Origin: Verpa conica
Lineage: Eukaryota > Ascomycota > Pezizomycetes > Pezizales > Morchellaceae
Reading direction: 5' to 3'
DNA: 64,000 bases
Assembly: GCA_033030425.1 (NCBI GenBank)
Contig: JAUFSD010000004.1
Location: forward strand, 1,240,001-1,304,000
This document shows positions 1-10,423 of the stretch, piece after piece; position 1 is the stretch's first letter, and every line of letters begins with the position of its first letter. A program made the translations under genes and the position numbers. The notes beneath the pieces were generated by a model. The model searched no databases. It had not been told where the DNA came from and was given only the letters and a program-made list of their open reading frames with translations.

Positions 1-216
1 TTGTTGTAGCTGTAACCGAGCGGTGGTGAGGCTGGCTTCCGAACTCTGGTAGTTCATGACGGCTTCATTTCTTTGAGCAAGGTAGCGATCTTTGGTTGCG
101 GTTAGGCTGTTAAACATTTCTTGTAAATGAGCGTAAAGAGTGGCGGTGTCGGCGATTTGTTCTTCGAATTCTGTAAGAGTAAGGGGAAAAGTGTAAACTG
201 GAGCGGAGGATGCCAT
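1..216 (-). CDS. Gag-like N-terminus of an LTR retrotransposon (partial)
   Basis: Reading on the minus strand from the ATG at 216-214 gives 72 codons without a stop, running off the left edge of the window. The peptide starts MASSAPVYTFPLTLTEFEEQ and is rich in Gln, Ala and Leu, with a helical look typical of fungal gag N-termini. I recognise no specific domain. It lies about 50 bases inside the LTR at 266-633, which is where a gag start is expected. The rest of gag and any pol are outside the window. The gag assignment rests on position and composition, not on a recognised motif. Confidence 0.55.
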   Translation of the reverse strand, partial: MASSAPVYTFPLTLTEFEEQIADTATLYAHLQEMFNSLTATKDRYLAQRNEAVMNYQSSEASLTTARLQLQQ

Positions 217-254
217 GATTGTGTGACTGCGATTGTTGTGTGGTGTGGTGAACG

Positions 255-263
255 ACGCAACGT
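255..263 (-). other. Candidate self-priming primer-binding site
   Basis: On the minus strand, directly after the 3' end of the LTR, lies ACGTTGCGT. Its exact 9-base complement occurs inside the same LTR (455-463), downstream of the TATA-like box. No stretch ending in TGG, the usual tRNA-primed signature, follows the LTR. This resembles Tf1/sushi-type elements, where the 5' end of the transcript primes itself. Nine bases are suggestive but not proof. Confidence 0.4.
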
Positions 264-265
264 AA

Positions 266-633
266 TTTCAAGGGGGACAGCGTGGGGACAACGTAGCCAC
301 AGGACACAACTAACTTAATGGCAAGGCAACTATCCGTTGCAAGCAAAATACCAAGAGTTTGTGATGTAGTCGCAGTGGGTTCAGCGATCGCGTAGCGATG
401 TAATGATAAAGAGGCAGCGAGAAGAGAAAGCTTCTATTAAGTCTAACTGAAGAGACGTTGCGTAAAGAAAGAAGAGAAAACTATTACAGAGAGGGAGCAA
501 CGCTCCCTTTTTATACCCAAAACCCCGCTTTGTACAATGCCCTTGTTTCCATCCGTAACAACTATTACCCTACCTTCCTCCTTGTATGAGTCACGACGAG
601 ACTCACCCTGGCGCCCCCGATCACTCCGTGAAA
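266..633 (-). repeat. Long terminal repeat (368 bp)
   Basis: The ends are TTTCA…TGAAA. The boundaries are set by comparison with the solo copy at 27692-29153, which has a perfect 5-bp target duplication (CTTCT), and with fragments at 23074 and 57269. On the minus strand it carries a TATAAAAAGG box followed by an inverted GGGAGC/GCTCCC pair, a plausible promoter and transcript start. It is the 5' LTR of the element whose gag begins at 216. The outer flank is CCCAT; its partner is outside the window. Confidence 0.75.
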
Positions 634-714
634 CCCATATATATCCCCAGTAGATATTCTGACTTTGATTAGGTATATCAAGTGAGACCTAGTGCGGGAA
701 TGAACACATTTTAA

Positions 715-1688
715 CTATGACGTATTAGCAATAGCTCTGGAGGTCTTCATCAAAGCTTTGGGGGCTGTTACGTGAAGTTTGCTAATACTACACAAAATAG
801 CCCTTATATTTGCTTCATTGCTGGCTTTTTCCCAGAGCTCTGCGATAAGGACCACAAGCCGTGCTGGAGAAGGCAAAGGCTCTTCAAGCAAAGTATGCTC
901 TCTCATTAGCTCTGTGCAACGAATTAAAATATTCCTTGCTGAACCACTAAGTTTTCCAAAACTTCGGCTATCATGAAGAGAGCTGCTGGAGCTTTCATCG
1001 TTGTCATCGGGATCATCTCGAAATTGAGAGGTTCTAGAAGGTTCAGAGTTCCTAAAGACTCGTGAAGTTGGAGAAGAAGGAGGTGCCGGTGGTTGGGGTG
1101 GGCTTGTTGCTCCTGAAGCCTCCACCGAAGCTGCAGGGGCTTTTAGCCTAATTTTCTTAGCCCGTGGGACTGCTCTTTTGCCGTGCTTTAATTTGTCAGC
1201 AAACCCTAACAGGAGTATTTAAAAAGGATCCTTTACCTGCGTGATATTCAGCTGAACTGATGAGGCAGCGATTGCTTCTCCTGCTTTTCGCTTCCTCGTA
1301 GCCTCGACGGCTGCTGCAGCCTTAGTGGAAGTCCACATAGCTATCTTTGGCACTTTCCCTATCTTCTTGAAAACACGCGGTTGTTTAGGGTGTGTGGGAG
1401 AAAGTTGGGGTACTGCTCCATTTCCATCAGCTCGATAGTCGTAAATCGTCAGAGTTCAAACGTTTTGAATTAGACTCCTTGCATCGGTCAAAGCCCTCAG
1501 CGCCATCGTCAAAGTTCTCAGAGCTTTCACTGTCTTGTTCGGAATGATTCACATAGTCGTGCTTCGGTCAATAGCTCTATATATTCAGCTTCGGGAGCGG
1601 GAGGAGGAGGAGGAGGGGGGGGTTCGCGTCGAGACCTCCTTGTAGAGACTTTGCTATACGTGATCATAGGGCGTTTTCTAGTTGCCAT
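715..1688 (-). CDS. Unrecognised basic/acidic protein inside the Plavaka-like element, possibly frameshifted
   Basis: The minus-strand reading ends at a stop at 715. A 51-nt intron (1186-1236) fits well: GTAAAG donor, CTGAC branch point and AG acceptor, with frame kept across it. The downstream exon has Pro-rich, Ser/Asp-rich and then helical stretches. The upstream exon has Lys/Arg-rich segments that look nuclear. An ATG at 1688 opens a reading MATRKRPM… with a proline run, but it lies in a different frame. An acidic stretch (…EQDSESSENF…) sits in a third frame. There are therefore two apparent frameshifts, or introns I cannot place. I recognise no family. It may be an accessory gene of the transposon. 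Confidence 0.4.
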
Positions 1689-2304
1689 TACAAAGGAAAT
1701 AATCAAGGAGTGTCAGTACAATATAAAGGAAGCAAAGGAGCGATAAAGACTGTATATGGCGGTAATGACTGTAGATAGACTGCTAGAGGCAATAGAGAAG
1801 GTTGATGGAGTTTTAGCGAGGGCTTCAGGGGCCTCCCCCCCCTTTATTGCTTGCCAGCGCTTTGACACCGCACCAAAAGCTCGTTAGACCAATAGAATCA
1901 ATTCCCAATGCCTAATACATATGCAAATATTTAGGGATGTAAAAATATGCTCCGCCACAAAAGAAACTATATTGCTAGTCTTCATGATAGCTCCTAAAGT
2001 CATTCCCATAGCTCCCAGGGCCATAATCAAAATAAAGCCAATAATAGATATCGCACAAAGGAAATGATCGACAGATAACAAAAAATATATAAAAATATAA
2101 AATCAATATCAAAATCCCCCATAAAGGTTTGTTTGACCTTTGCCAAAACACCTAAAACTCTCGCAATAGCTCCTAGAGCTACGATCATAAAAATACATTA
2201 ATAATAGACAGTATATAAACGAAATAGAACCCAATAACCAAAAAATATAAGGCAAAAAACTTAATCAAAACTCCCAGGGGTCCCTTCACTGCTTCCAAAG
2301 CCTT
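1689..2304. other. Non-coding spacer inside the element
   Basis: AT-rich between the two minus-strand accessory ORFs. Repeated short palindrome-like AGCTCCTA/TAGGAGCT variants (for example near 1990, 2020 and 2170) are the only visible structure. It should contain the 5' region of the gene at 715-1688 and the 3' region of that at 2305-3672. Confidence 0.4.
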
Positions 2305-3672
2305 TTATGCTACCACACCGTCACCCGCGTCGTCGGCGCCTGGGCCTGGAGGAGGTGGAGGAGGTGGAGGAGGTGGAGGAGGTGGAGGAGGTGGAGGGGC
2401 ATCACCACCATCGTCACCACCATCGTCACCACCATCGTCACCACCATCATCACCACCGGGAGGTGGAGGCACTGGAGGACCCACTGGAGCCACAGGAACC
2501 ATGAGCAAAGCTATTCTGGCTTCCTCAATAACTGCAGCCCTGTCTGCTAGCTCTTGATCGGTCCATATATGCTCTGGGTCATAATCGCCATCTCCAGGAA
2601 CAACAGCATCAGGGAACTTAGCCTTATATGCATCGCTGACATGGGTAATCCTATCCTCAATACGCCCTTGCCTAACGTTGAGCTTCTTGAGGAGTATCTG
2701 GAAGGTCCTGCGAGTCCTCGGCATAGCTACCTTCTGGCCTTTACTGCTGATTCGCTGATTCTCATCATAGTCGGAGTCCTCCGCAGGAAGATCGACTGTT
2801 TCAAAGTCTTGCTCAAGGATATGAACGTAGCCAGATGGAGGGGGGGTCTGGGCACCCCTAAGGACTCTGTGGAGAACCACGAGGGCTCTCAAGGGCTTAG
2901 CATTGCTGCTGCTCACCCAAGCTTCGACTTCCTCGGTATCCGTGAGGTGGGCATAGCTCGGGTTGCCGAAGGAAACGTCAGGAGTCGAGCCCGGAGGTGG
3001 TGGGGGAGGGTTTTCCATAGCTCCGTAGAAAGCCCTGGGAGCTCTCCCGGGAGGCATATGCTTCATTGAAAGGTTATAAAGCTCATTCATGTTTACCGCT
3101 GCAAGGACGCCTATATAGGATGGGCCATTGGTGCTGCCATACCACGGATAGTCTTCTGCGCGAGGAGGGGGGCCAACATTATCAGGATCGATGATATGAA
3201 TCTGCACAACAGGCCGAGCAGGTACAACGGGGGCTCCAGAGACTCCCCCCACAGTCCCTGTAACTCTCCTCCGCTTTCGACTCAAGGCGCTCAATGGGCC
3301 GGGCCGTTCGATCTCGAGGTCTTCTGCATCATTATCATCATCATTCTCTGCTTCTCTGAAGTGCCGGTCACCGGCACCAGCAGCCTTCTTCTCCTTGGCC
3401 CCTACGTCTGCGATGAGAGTCTTCAGAGCCTCCTGGATACCCCTGGAGACTTCCGTATCTTGGTTATGCCAGGAGGAGTAAAGCCCCCTGAGATATTTAT
3501 GCTTCATAAGCCATTCGGAGAGGGCGTTGTAGGCATCCAGCCCCGATGCGGTCTTGTTGATCCACCCTACAGCAGCCATTCGGTGGGCGAGGGCTTTGCG
3601 CAGGGCAAAGTAAGCGGCGTTCTTTCCAGTGAGCTGGAGCTTAGCTTTGACTTGAACGATAGTGAGAGGCAT
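2305..3672 (-). CDS. Hypothetical 455-aa protein with C-terminal GGDD repeats and polyproline, accessory ORF of the element
   Basis: An uninterrupted ORF from the ATG at 3672. Residues 1-100 look globular and helical and begin MPLTIVQVKAKLQ. Then comes an acidic patch (about 105-120), a basic RKRRR cluster that could be a nuclear localisation signal, Pro-rich linkers, and a helical segment near residues 325-390. The C-terminus has alternating Gly-Gly-Asp-Asp units followed by a run of some 17 prolines. I recognise no known domain. It is transcribed away from the transposase (start at 4770), with about 1.1 kb between the two starts, as expected for two genes of one transposon sharing a promoter region. 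DNA binding is a guess. The open length and biased composition make it likely to be real. Confidence 0.55.
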   Translation of the reverse strand: MPLTIVQVKAKLQLTGKNAAYFALRKALAHRMAAVGWINKTASGLDAYNALSEWLMKHKYLRGLYSSWHNQDTEVSRGIQEALKTLIADVGAKEKKAAGAGDRHFREAENDDDNDAEDLEIERPGPLSALSRKRRRVTGTVGGVSGAPVVPARPVVQIHIIDPDNVGPPPRAEDYPWYGSTNGPSYIGVLAAVNMNELYNLSMKHMPPGRAPRAFYGAMENPPPPPPGSTPDVSFGNPSYAHLTDTEEVEAWVSSSNAKPLRALVVLHRVLRGAQTPPPSGYVHILEQDFETVDLPAEDSDYDENQRISSKGQKVAMPRTRRTFQILLKKLNVRQGRIEDRITHVSDAYKAKFPDAVVPGDGDYDPEHIWTDQELADRAAVIEEARIALLMVPVAPVGPPVPPPPGGDDGGDDGGDDGGDDGGDAPPPPPPPPPPPPPPPPPGPGADDAGDGVVA

Positions 3673-4769
3673 TTGCGATAGTTGTTGACGGAACAGTAGT
3701 AGTGGTGGTGATAGCGGTGGTGATAGCTGTAGGAGCTTTTATAAGAGTCTTATAGAGTATTATATACTGTATGACTTAATTGCCAGCAAGTAAGTATGGT
3801 ATCGTGATTTTTATGGAGATTCAGAGACAGCTTACCACCAGCGCTTTATAGAGATACTGTAGACGTAGGAAAGGCGAAACGTAGGGCACTTGAAAACATG
3901 AAACGGGGGGCCAAACAAAGAGTGAAATAAACAAATAAAAAAATCTTGAAACAGTGGAGACTAGGCGCAAATTCATACGTTAGCGAAGGCTATCAAGGCT
4001 ACTGTGAAGGCTTTGTGGGCCCTAGCAGTATTAATTAAAACCTACCGTGATATATTAAAGACGTGAATCGTAGCTAGGCGGGTGGTGGAGGTTAGGAGAG
4101 AAAGAAGGGAGAGAGAGCTCGTGGAGCACAAAGCAAGCAGCAGGGGCCTTTTATAGGCCCAGTTTCCTAGGCTCTAAAGTTTGCTATTCTATCAGCTGTT
4201 TGTTGGTGTCTCAAGACGTCATGGAGTCATATATTACCGTTTATCATTGCTTCATATATCATCACTCGCACGGAAATTATGAAAAGCTGCAAAGAAAGCT
4301 CTCAAAGCCATGGGGAAAACCCAAAGAGATATGGAAATCGAGACCTAAACTCTAGTAGTTAGCTTTGACTCAATTGCTAGATTGATTTAGGGATTGACTG
4401 GCGGGGATGATATAAGAATAGCTACTTACATGGCAATATAGTGTTTGCCTATCGAGTTATAAAGCCGGCAACTAGAGTTGCCTGAAAAGCCGTCAAAGAC
4501 TTCGTCAAGCCTCCAGGGACTCTCCCTATCAATATCGTAGCTCGGGAGCATCATCATGGGTATCTTCCTGGTGGGGTCGTGGTGATGGTTGTAAGCGGGG
4601 TCGATGTGAGGTTGCAGGTTTGCCTTTTAACGCACAGACCTTGGCGCCAAGAGAGCCAGTTAGGTTAATCTATGCGAAGCACATGTTGTGATTTTAACGA
4701 GAGCTCCTGAAGCTACCACCATAGCACTCTCAATTTTGGCCGTTCTTTTTAATTATCCAAGCCTACAAT
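3673..4769. other. Divergent promoter region between accessory ORF and transposase
   Basis: No convincing ORF. It separates the start codons of the 455-aa ORF (minus) and the transposase (plus), so both promoters must lie here. AT-rich stretches near 3760-3800 and 4240-4260 and AGCTCC-like motifs near 4700 are visible. Nothing more specific can be supported. Confidence 0.4.
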
Positions 4770-7700
4770 ATGCCTTCAAAATGCCCCTATTGCAAAAAAG
4801 GGTATAGTTACTCTAGTTCTTTCGAAAAGCACCTAATAGCGAAGCACCCCCTGATTGCATCGTCATATCTTGATCCACCAACGGTTAAAAACACAATGAG
4901 CTCTAGCAGCTCTGGCAGCTTTGGCGAGGGCTTTGAAAACAATGACGACAACCTTCTTAGCAACAGCGACGATGAATTTGATCAGAATGAGGATTCAAAT
5001 GATTCTGACCGAGAATCTGAATCTGATTTTAATTTGGCTGCTGACATGGCCATGGATATAGACACCGGTACTGTTGCTAGTGGAGAAGCTAAAACAAAGC
5101 TTTATGAAGGTGCTGGAAGACGTGGTGAGAGCTTTTTAGGGTACGATGAGGAGGAGCAAAGCCTTTTGGAGAACCCATGGGCGCCTTTCAAATCGGTGGA
5201 GGAGTTCAAGCTTGCTCGGTGGTTTATTCGGTCAAAAACCTCTCAGGGAGCTATCGATGATTACTTTCGAAGCTCGCTGGGCCCTCGTAACTGCTCTTTC
5301 AACTCTGGCAGGAGCTTTGTTAGCAAGGTGGAGGAAATGCATACAACATTAGGACGTTCTAGCTGGCACCACTCGGAGGTCGACCTAGGAGGGAGGAAAA
5401 CCTCCTATTTTTATCGGAACCCTATGGCTTGCGTACGCTATCTCCTTAGGCAAAGGGCGTTTAGAGACGATATGGTATACGCTCCCACGGTGGAGTATAA
5501 TAGCTTAGGAGAACGGATGTATGGGGAAATGCATACAGGTGATTGGTGGTGGGAGATGCAGGTTAGTACAGCTCTCGCGAGAGCTTTAGAGGCTTTCATC
5601 ATGATACTAATAGCTTTGTAGGATACATTACCCGAAGGATCTACAGTTGTACCCATTATCTGCGCCTCCGACGGAACTCATTTGACTAGCTTCAGTGGGG
5701 ATAAAAAAGCCTGGCCTATATATCTCACGATTGGCAACATTAAGTCTGCAACTCGCAATAAGCCAACTAGCCTAGCAAATATCCTCCTTGCGCTTTTACC
5801 AGTACCCCCAAAGCTTGCAAAGGAATCGGCTATTTCAAAGGTTCAGCGCCGACAAAGCCGCATGGCTTTTCATAAGATTCTTGAGGAGATTCTCGAAGGC
5901 TTACAGGGCCCTGGCGAGAGCGGAGTAGTTTTAGACTGCGCCGATGGCTATCAACGACTTTGCTTCCCCATACTCGCAGCCTGGATAGCCGATCAAGAAG
6001 AGAATGCCTCTCTCCACAATATCCAAAATCAGGCTTGCGCTAAATGCGAGGTTGGCTTTAATGATCTTGGAAGCTTTGATGAATTCCCCGAGCGCAATCA
6101 TACAGTCTATCAAGACAAAGTTAGAGACTATAATCTCCAACCAGCCAATATCGCTCCGGTAGAGCTTTTGATCTCCAAGTCTCTGAAGGCTCTTTACAAT
6201 GCTCTATGGACTCTCCCAAGAGTTTTGATACATGACCTGCATAAGCCCGATCTACTTCATAATATCTATCTAGGGATATTGAAGCATATGATGGAATGGA
6301 TCCAGTCTTTTTTAAAGAAACACAATCGATTGGAGCAATTCGATGATGCCTGGAGATCAATTGGGCCCTACCCTGGGCTGTCAGTACCGAGGAAGGCATA
6401 TAGGGAGATTACGCAGTGGCAGGGTAAGGAGATGCGTCACCTTGGAAGAATAGTCCTAGGAGCTTTTGCGGTGGCTTTGAGGAGACCTCCGAAAGCACTA
6501 AAAAGTACTTTTGAAAAAGCCTTGAAATGCGTTCGCTCGATGGTCGACTTTCACCTGATGGCTCAATATATTAGCCATACCCCAGCAACGCTCCAGTATA
6601 TGGAGGACTATCTCCAAGACTTCCATAGCTATAAAGATGTCTTTTTAGAGTTTCGGGCATACAAAAAAACATCGAAAGCAGCGAAGGATCGAACGAAGGC
6701 CCTTCTTGGAGGAGCAACGCTATTAAAAGCATCTGCTTCTGCCATACGACAAAGCAGCGAGTATAGCTCCCAAAGCCATCATCGTAGCTCACAGGAACTT
6801 GACGAATCACAACCAATATCCCACTTCAACTTTATTAAAATGCATCTCCTAACGCACTTCCGCCAGCACGTCGAGCGATATGGCAACATACCTATGTTTT
6901 CAACCGATATAAGCGAGCTTGCTCATAAAGAACAAATCAAAGAGAGTTATCGTGCTAGCAATAAGGTTGATACAGCCCTCCAGATAATAGATATCTATGG
7001 GCGGCGACAAGCCTTTGGGATGCGCCTGCTAAACTTGGAAGCAGTTCATCAAAGCCTCGAAAGCATTCACGAAAGCAGTGAGCATGATAGCGATAATCTC
7101 CACAAGCTTCAAGACATTTTTAAACTTAATGTTAAAAGAAGACCAGGTATACAGTCAGTTCAGGGCAGCAAAGCACCATACCGAACGCTAAAGGGTCGAT
7201 ACGGAGACAGGGGGTATGTGCTAGAGGATATTGCAGAAGAAATTGATATGGATAAAGGGAGCTTTGCACGCTGTGTTGTTGACTATGGGAGGTGTCAGGA
7301 AGGCTCCAGGAGCATTCATGCTGACTCACAAACTATTTTACAGTTCCCGGTAGAAGGGTTTACCCGTCTACAGGTTCCAGTTGCTGTATTTCAAGAAGCG
7401 GACCAATATCAACTTCACAACCTACGCTGTACAGGGAAAAAGCCTTTTCGTGGTAGGGCAGCTCGCAACGACTGGGTTTGGGTTCAGGTAGATACGGTGA
7501 TAGCTCTGGGAGCACTGAGAGGACGATTACCGTGCCGCCTGAAAGTATTGTTTAAGCTCCGCGACCCATTTACTGGATATACTCACCGACTTTGTTTGGT
7601 AGAGGTCCTCCAGTCAAAAGATAAAGGCACTCCGGATAGCTCTCATGGCCTTCTTCAAGTCTGTCAGCGTTTTCACCGAAAATTTTGGATTGTGAATATC

Positions 7701-7799
7701 AAGAGCATATTAGGAATGGCACATCTCATACCCTTGGGCGAAGGAAATTGGTTGGTGAATACTAGAGTAGATCTTAGAACATGGAATGATTTTTATTAG
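4770..7799 (+). CDS. Plavaka-like DDE transposase (two exons, about 989 aa)
   Basis: The N-terminus is a C2H2 finger (C-x2-C…H-x4-H, starting CPYCKKGYSYSSSFEKH) and a long acidic linker. The catalytic core follows after the splice: PIICASDGTHLTSF, then GDKKAWPIYLTIGNI, an ACAKCE cysteine motif, and KPDLLHNIYLGILKHMMEWI. These are the block order of fungal Plavaka transposases of the CACTA/KDZ group (family knowledge). A TAG at 5619-5621 splits the reading. The stretch 5562-5621 has GTTAGT at its start, TACTAAT near its end and TAG as acceptor, is 60 nt long, and both sides are in the same frame. Removing it joins …WWWEMQ to DTLPEG…, which is the expected family sequence. Spliced: 264 codons plus 725 codons. 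No other stop or frameshift was seen, so the gene is probably functional. Confidence 0.8.
5562..5621 (+). other. Spliceosomal intron (60 nt) in the transposase
   Basis: CAG|GTTAGT donor, a TACTAAT-type branch sequence about 10 nt before the TAG|GA acceptor, and a length divisible by three. Translated unspliced it adds 19 hydrophobic residues and then a stop in the middle of a conserved block. Spliced, the block is continuous. Confidence 0.8.
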
Positions 7800-8112
7800 A
7801 GATAATCAATTGAAGTAGTTATAGAGCATAAGGCTCGTGGAGCCATCAAGAGTACTGCTAGAGCTACCGTCATAATTTGTATAGTATTCAGATATATATT
7901 CCTGAGGCGTTAGATTCTAATATGATAGAGTATGACGTGACTGATACAAACTATGACTTTTCTGGAGCCACGGGAGGCGTCAGGAGGCAATAGCTCCTAG
8001 AGCTCTCGTCAGGATGCTCAGGATACTCGGGATATACCAGATACATCCTATTTTGCGCGTGCGTCCTGACACAATGCGTATCTCTCAGGATACAAATTTT
8101 TGTTTGCTGATG
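7800..8112 (+). repeat. Right subterminal region and right end of the autonomous element
   Basis: Several CTCCTGA/TCAGGAG and AGCTCCTAGAGCTC motifs lie within the last 150 bases, followed by an inverted pair around TCCTGACA and TCAGGATACA and the terminal TTTGCTGATG. The same last 60 bases recur at 12500-12571 and 34150-34226. By analogy with CACTA elements, the repeated motifs are candidate transposase-binding sites; this is inferred. Confidence 0.55.
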
Positions 8113-9863
8113 TGTCTGACACGTCAATGTGACCCCCAGAGGACCCCCAGCGCAACAGCTGCAGCAGGACCCCCAGGACCCCCAGCAAGCCTTCAGCAGC
8201 CCCCGGGCCACCAAACGAACAGCCTAACCGTTCAGGTACGAACACCTTTGGTCCGACGCGTCGACTGGACCTCGAGCTGCCCCCTAGCGCGACAGCGGCA
8301 GCAGGCAGCAAGCAAGCAAGCAAGCAGGTAAGCAAGCAAGCAACCAAGCAGGCAAGCAAGCAAGCAAGCAGGCAGAGGGGCAAGCGGGGGGGGGCAGCGG
8401 AGCAGGCAGCAAAGCAAGTATATTCTTGTATATAGATTAGATAGAACATAGAGAATACAGAATTGAGAATTGAGACTCTTCTAGACGCAACTTTTTGTTC
8501 TACTCTTATTGAGGCTCTTCCGGCATCTCCCGGACTGCTAGCATCCGCCCTAAGATCTCCCGGAGATGACGTGCTGTAACGGGGGCACTCCCAGGGGAGT
8601 ACTGCCGTACCAAAAAAAACCAACAACCTCCCTTTCTGACGAGAAGCTTCAGCAGCGAGGCTTAGAACCGCTCGTCAACACGGAAGGTCGACAGTCCCTA
8701 GGCAAAACAGGAATAAGGATTTTAATGGATAGATAACTAAAGACTTTAAAAGGCTCTGCTTCCCAGGGGAAGACAACGTCTTTAGCAAAGAGTATGAGGG
8801 TCTCTGAACAACGGTTGTTCGTTGACTAGCAAGAATGATTGTCCTCGGGCGAAGGACGGGTTTAAGCTATGATTTTGATTGCGAGCAGGCTGCCAAGAAG
8901 CGGGGGAACAATTCCTCCGTGCTTGGAAATCAACTGAGTCTAGAGCGCCCCTAAGAACTAGCGGGGTCGATAGACTAGCGACTAAAAAGCGTTGGTTACT
9001 AAAAGCTCTGTAACTATTGCTAAAATGGTCCGATTTCAAATCCGATTGCACCTATGGATTTGCAGCACTGTCCCCCATATACCCTCCGAGTTTGGTTCGG
9101 TTGGACGAATTTTCCTGACGGTTTTGGGGTTATTTTTGGGGTCCAAAACTTGTCTTTTTGTTAGGGAATCAGCAACTCAGGGGGGCCCCCTCTGCAAACG
9201 GCGGGTGGCACAGTGGGGCGCCTCGGGGGTGTTAGAAAACACAGAGTCCCCTAGGTAGGGTAACCCACTAGTGATTCCTGCCATTGCTTAGATTCCTTTC
9301 CCACGTTCCTAGTCCAACTCTGGGACGTGGCGGAGAAGGTAATCTTGATCCATAAGGACGCTTAGGCGAAGCACAAGGCATAGCCCCGTATGGTTCGATT
9401 CGTGACGCCGCCAGGTTAATTATTAATTTTGCTGGCGGCCCTAACTACTAAGCATAGCTTTGCTCTCGTCTCACGGCTCTAGGCCTCCCACGGGATTGGC
9501 CGTCTGCGAAGCCGTTGTTATTCCTCCTAGAGGAACAGGAGCTTAACTCTGTTCATGGAGGCAACTGCTTCAGTCTCATTGTACTAGTATTTCCCATAGC
9601 TGTAAGCTACAGACGCGTTACTCTGGTCTCTGTCGCATACCAACGACGGTGAGCTTCGCTCCGTCCTAGGAGCTCGCCAGCTCGCTTAGGGATCGGGCTA
9701 TCATAGTAACGACTTTCCTTAGTATCTATTGACCGGAATGGGATAGCTAGTCCTATTCCTCAAGGGAGATCCTTAGGTGTCTCTATATGGAGAGGTACTT
9801 GAGACTAGTCATGACGAAGATTAGATCGTTACAAGCGGGGCGGAATCTTTGTTTTTGCTGATG
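8113..9863 (+). mobile_element. R3: non-autonomous family member, left part missing, interrupted by T1
   Basis: 8113-8574 matches the interior of R1 (30097-31421), including the GACGCGTC core and the AGCAAGCA tetranucleotide run (about 8310-8370). 9834-9863 is its right end (…TTTTTGCTGATG). T1 lies between, and about 70 bases present in R1 are missing at that junction. The left half would lie beyond the Plavaka element that interrupts it. There is no credible gene; the Pro/Cys-rich ORFs are products of the simple repeats. Confidence 0.6.
8575..9833 (+). mobile_element. T1: 1.26-kb T-family repeat
   Basis: Starts TGTAACGGGGGC and ends ATCGTTACA, giving the short inverted ends TGTRACG/CGTYACA shared with the copies at 23853, 29301, 29954 and 51092. 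It carries stable short hairpins, among them GCCGCCAG…CTGGCGGC near 9410-9440. ORFs of about 85 codons are open on both strands in several copies but resemble nothing. It could be a solo LTR or a TIR element without a gene. Confidence 0.65.
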
Positions 9864-10077
9864 ACGGTCCGACCTTCTGATAGGAGTGGGAGCGAATACC
9901 ACCCGCTTCTGCGGAAGTTGACGACCCACGGAGCTGCCGGCAACATTGGGCCATCAAGCAAACAATCTACCCGTGACGGTACAAACCCCCCGTATCCTAT
10001 GCCTCGACGTGACTCCTGGGCGACTCCCAGAGTGACAGTTGGCAGGCAGCAAGCAGGCAAGCAGGCAAGCAAGCAAG

Positions 10078-10112
<35 letters not shown>

Positions 10113-10423
10113 CAAGCAGGGGGCAGGTGGGGAGGGGGGTAAAGCAGCAGTATTTTGTATATAGACTAGAAAATGTACATAGTAAAATAAATAAAATTTT
10201 GAAGACTCCAAACCGTGACTACCAGCGTGACTACCAGCGTGACTAGCAAGGCCCTCCCAGAGACGGCTATAAAGTCTTCTGACGTCTCCTGATGCTTCTA
10301 GAGTCAACTATGAGAGCCTCTGGAACTCTCCTGAGAGCTCTGACAGCTAGCCAAGTGTCTCTGAAACATATTCTGTCTCCTGATTGTCAAATTCCACCAA
10401 CTGTATCCTAAGCCTCAGATGCA
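9864..10423 (+). mobile_element. S1: fragment of an S-type non-autonomous element
   Basis: Matches 57469-57772 and, in reverse, 21409-21800. It holds a CAGGCAGG/CAAGCAAG run (10040-10115), then a conserved stretch with CTCCTGA/GAGAGCTCTGACAGCTAGCC motifs. It ends abruptly at CAGATGCA, where R2 begins, about 30 bases short of the natural end seen at 57772. Confidence 0.55.

Larger units (their letters stand above)
640..8112 (+). mobile_element. Plavaka-like (CACTA-related) DNA transposon, autonomous copy; left end not resolved
   Basis: It contains the transposase (4770-7799, plus) and two accessory ORFs read on the minus strand. The right end is GCTGATG at 8106-8112. The approach carries an inverted pair (TCCTGACA… / …TCAGGATACA) that is also seen at the right ends at 12571 and 34226. 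Beyond 8112 the sequence is the interior of another family member (R), so this element is inserted in it. No CATCAGC end is visible on the left, where an LTR retrotransposon abuts at 633, so the left boundary is only approximate. Short AGCTCC/GGAGCT-type motifs recur throughout. Confidence 0.6.

Noticed and set aside
5619..5621. Premature stop making the Plavaka transposase a pseudogene
   Set aside because: Explained by the 60-nt intron with full splice signals and conserved frame.
8782..9258. 85-90 codon ORFs on both strands in every T copy
   Set aside because: Open on both strands over the same bases and similar only because the copies are nearly identical; no start context or domain.
9340..9440. 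tRNA-like region in T (GGTTCGATTC B-box word, GGCGG…CCGCC stem)
   Set aside because: No cloverleaf, no A box at proper distance; the CCGCC pairs better with the next GGCGG as a simple hairpin.
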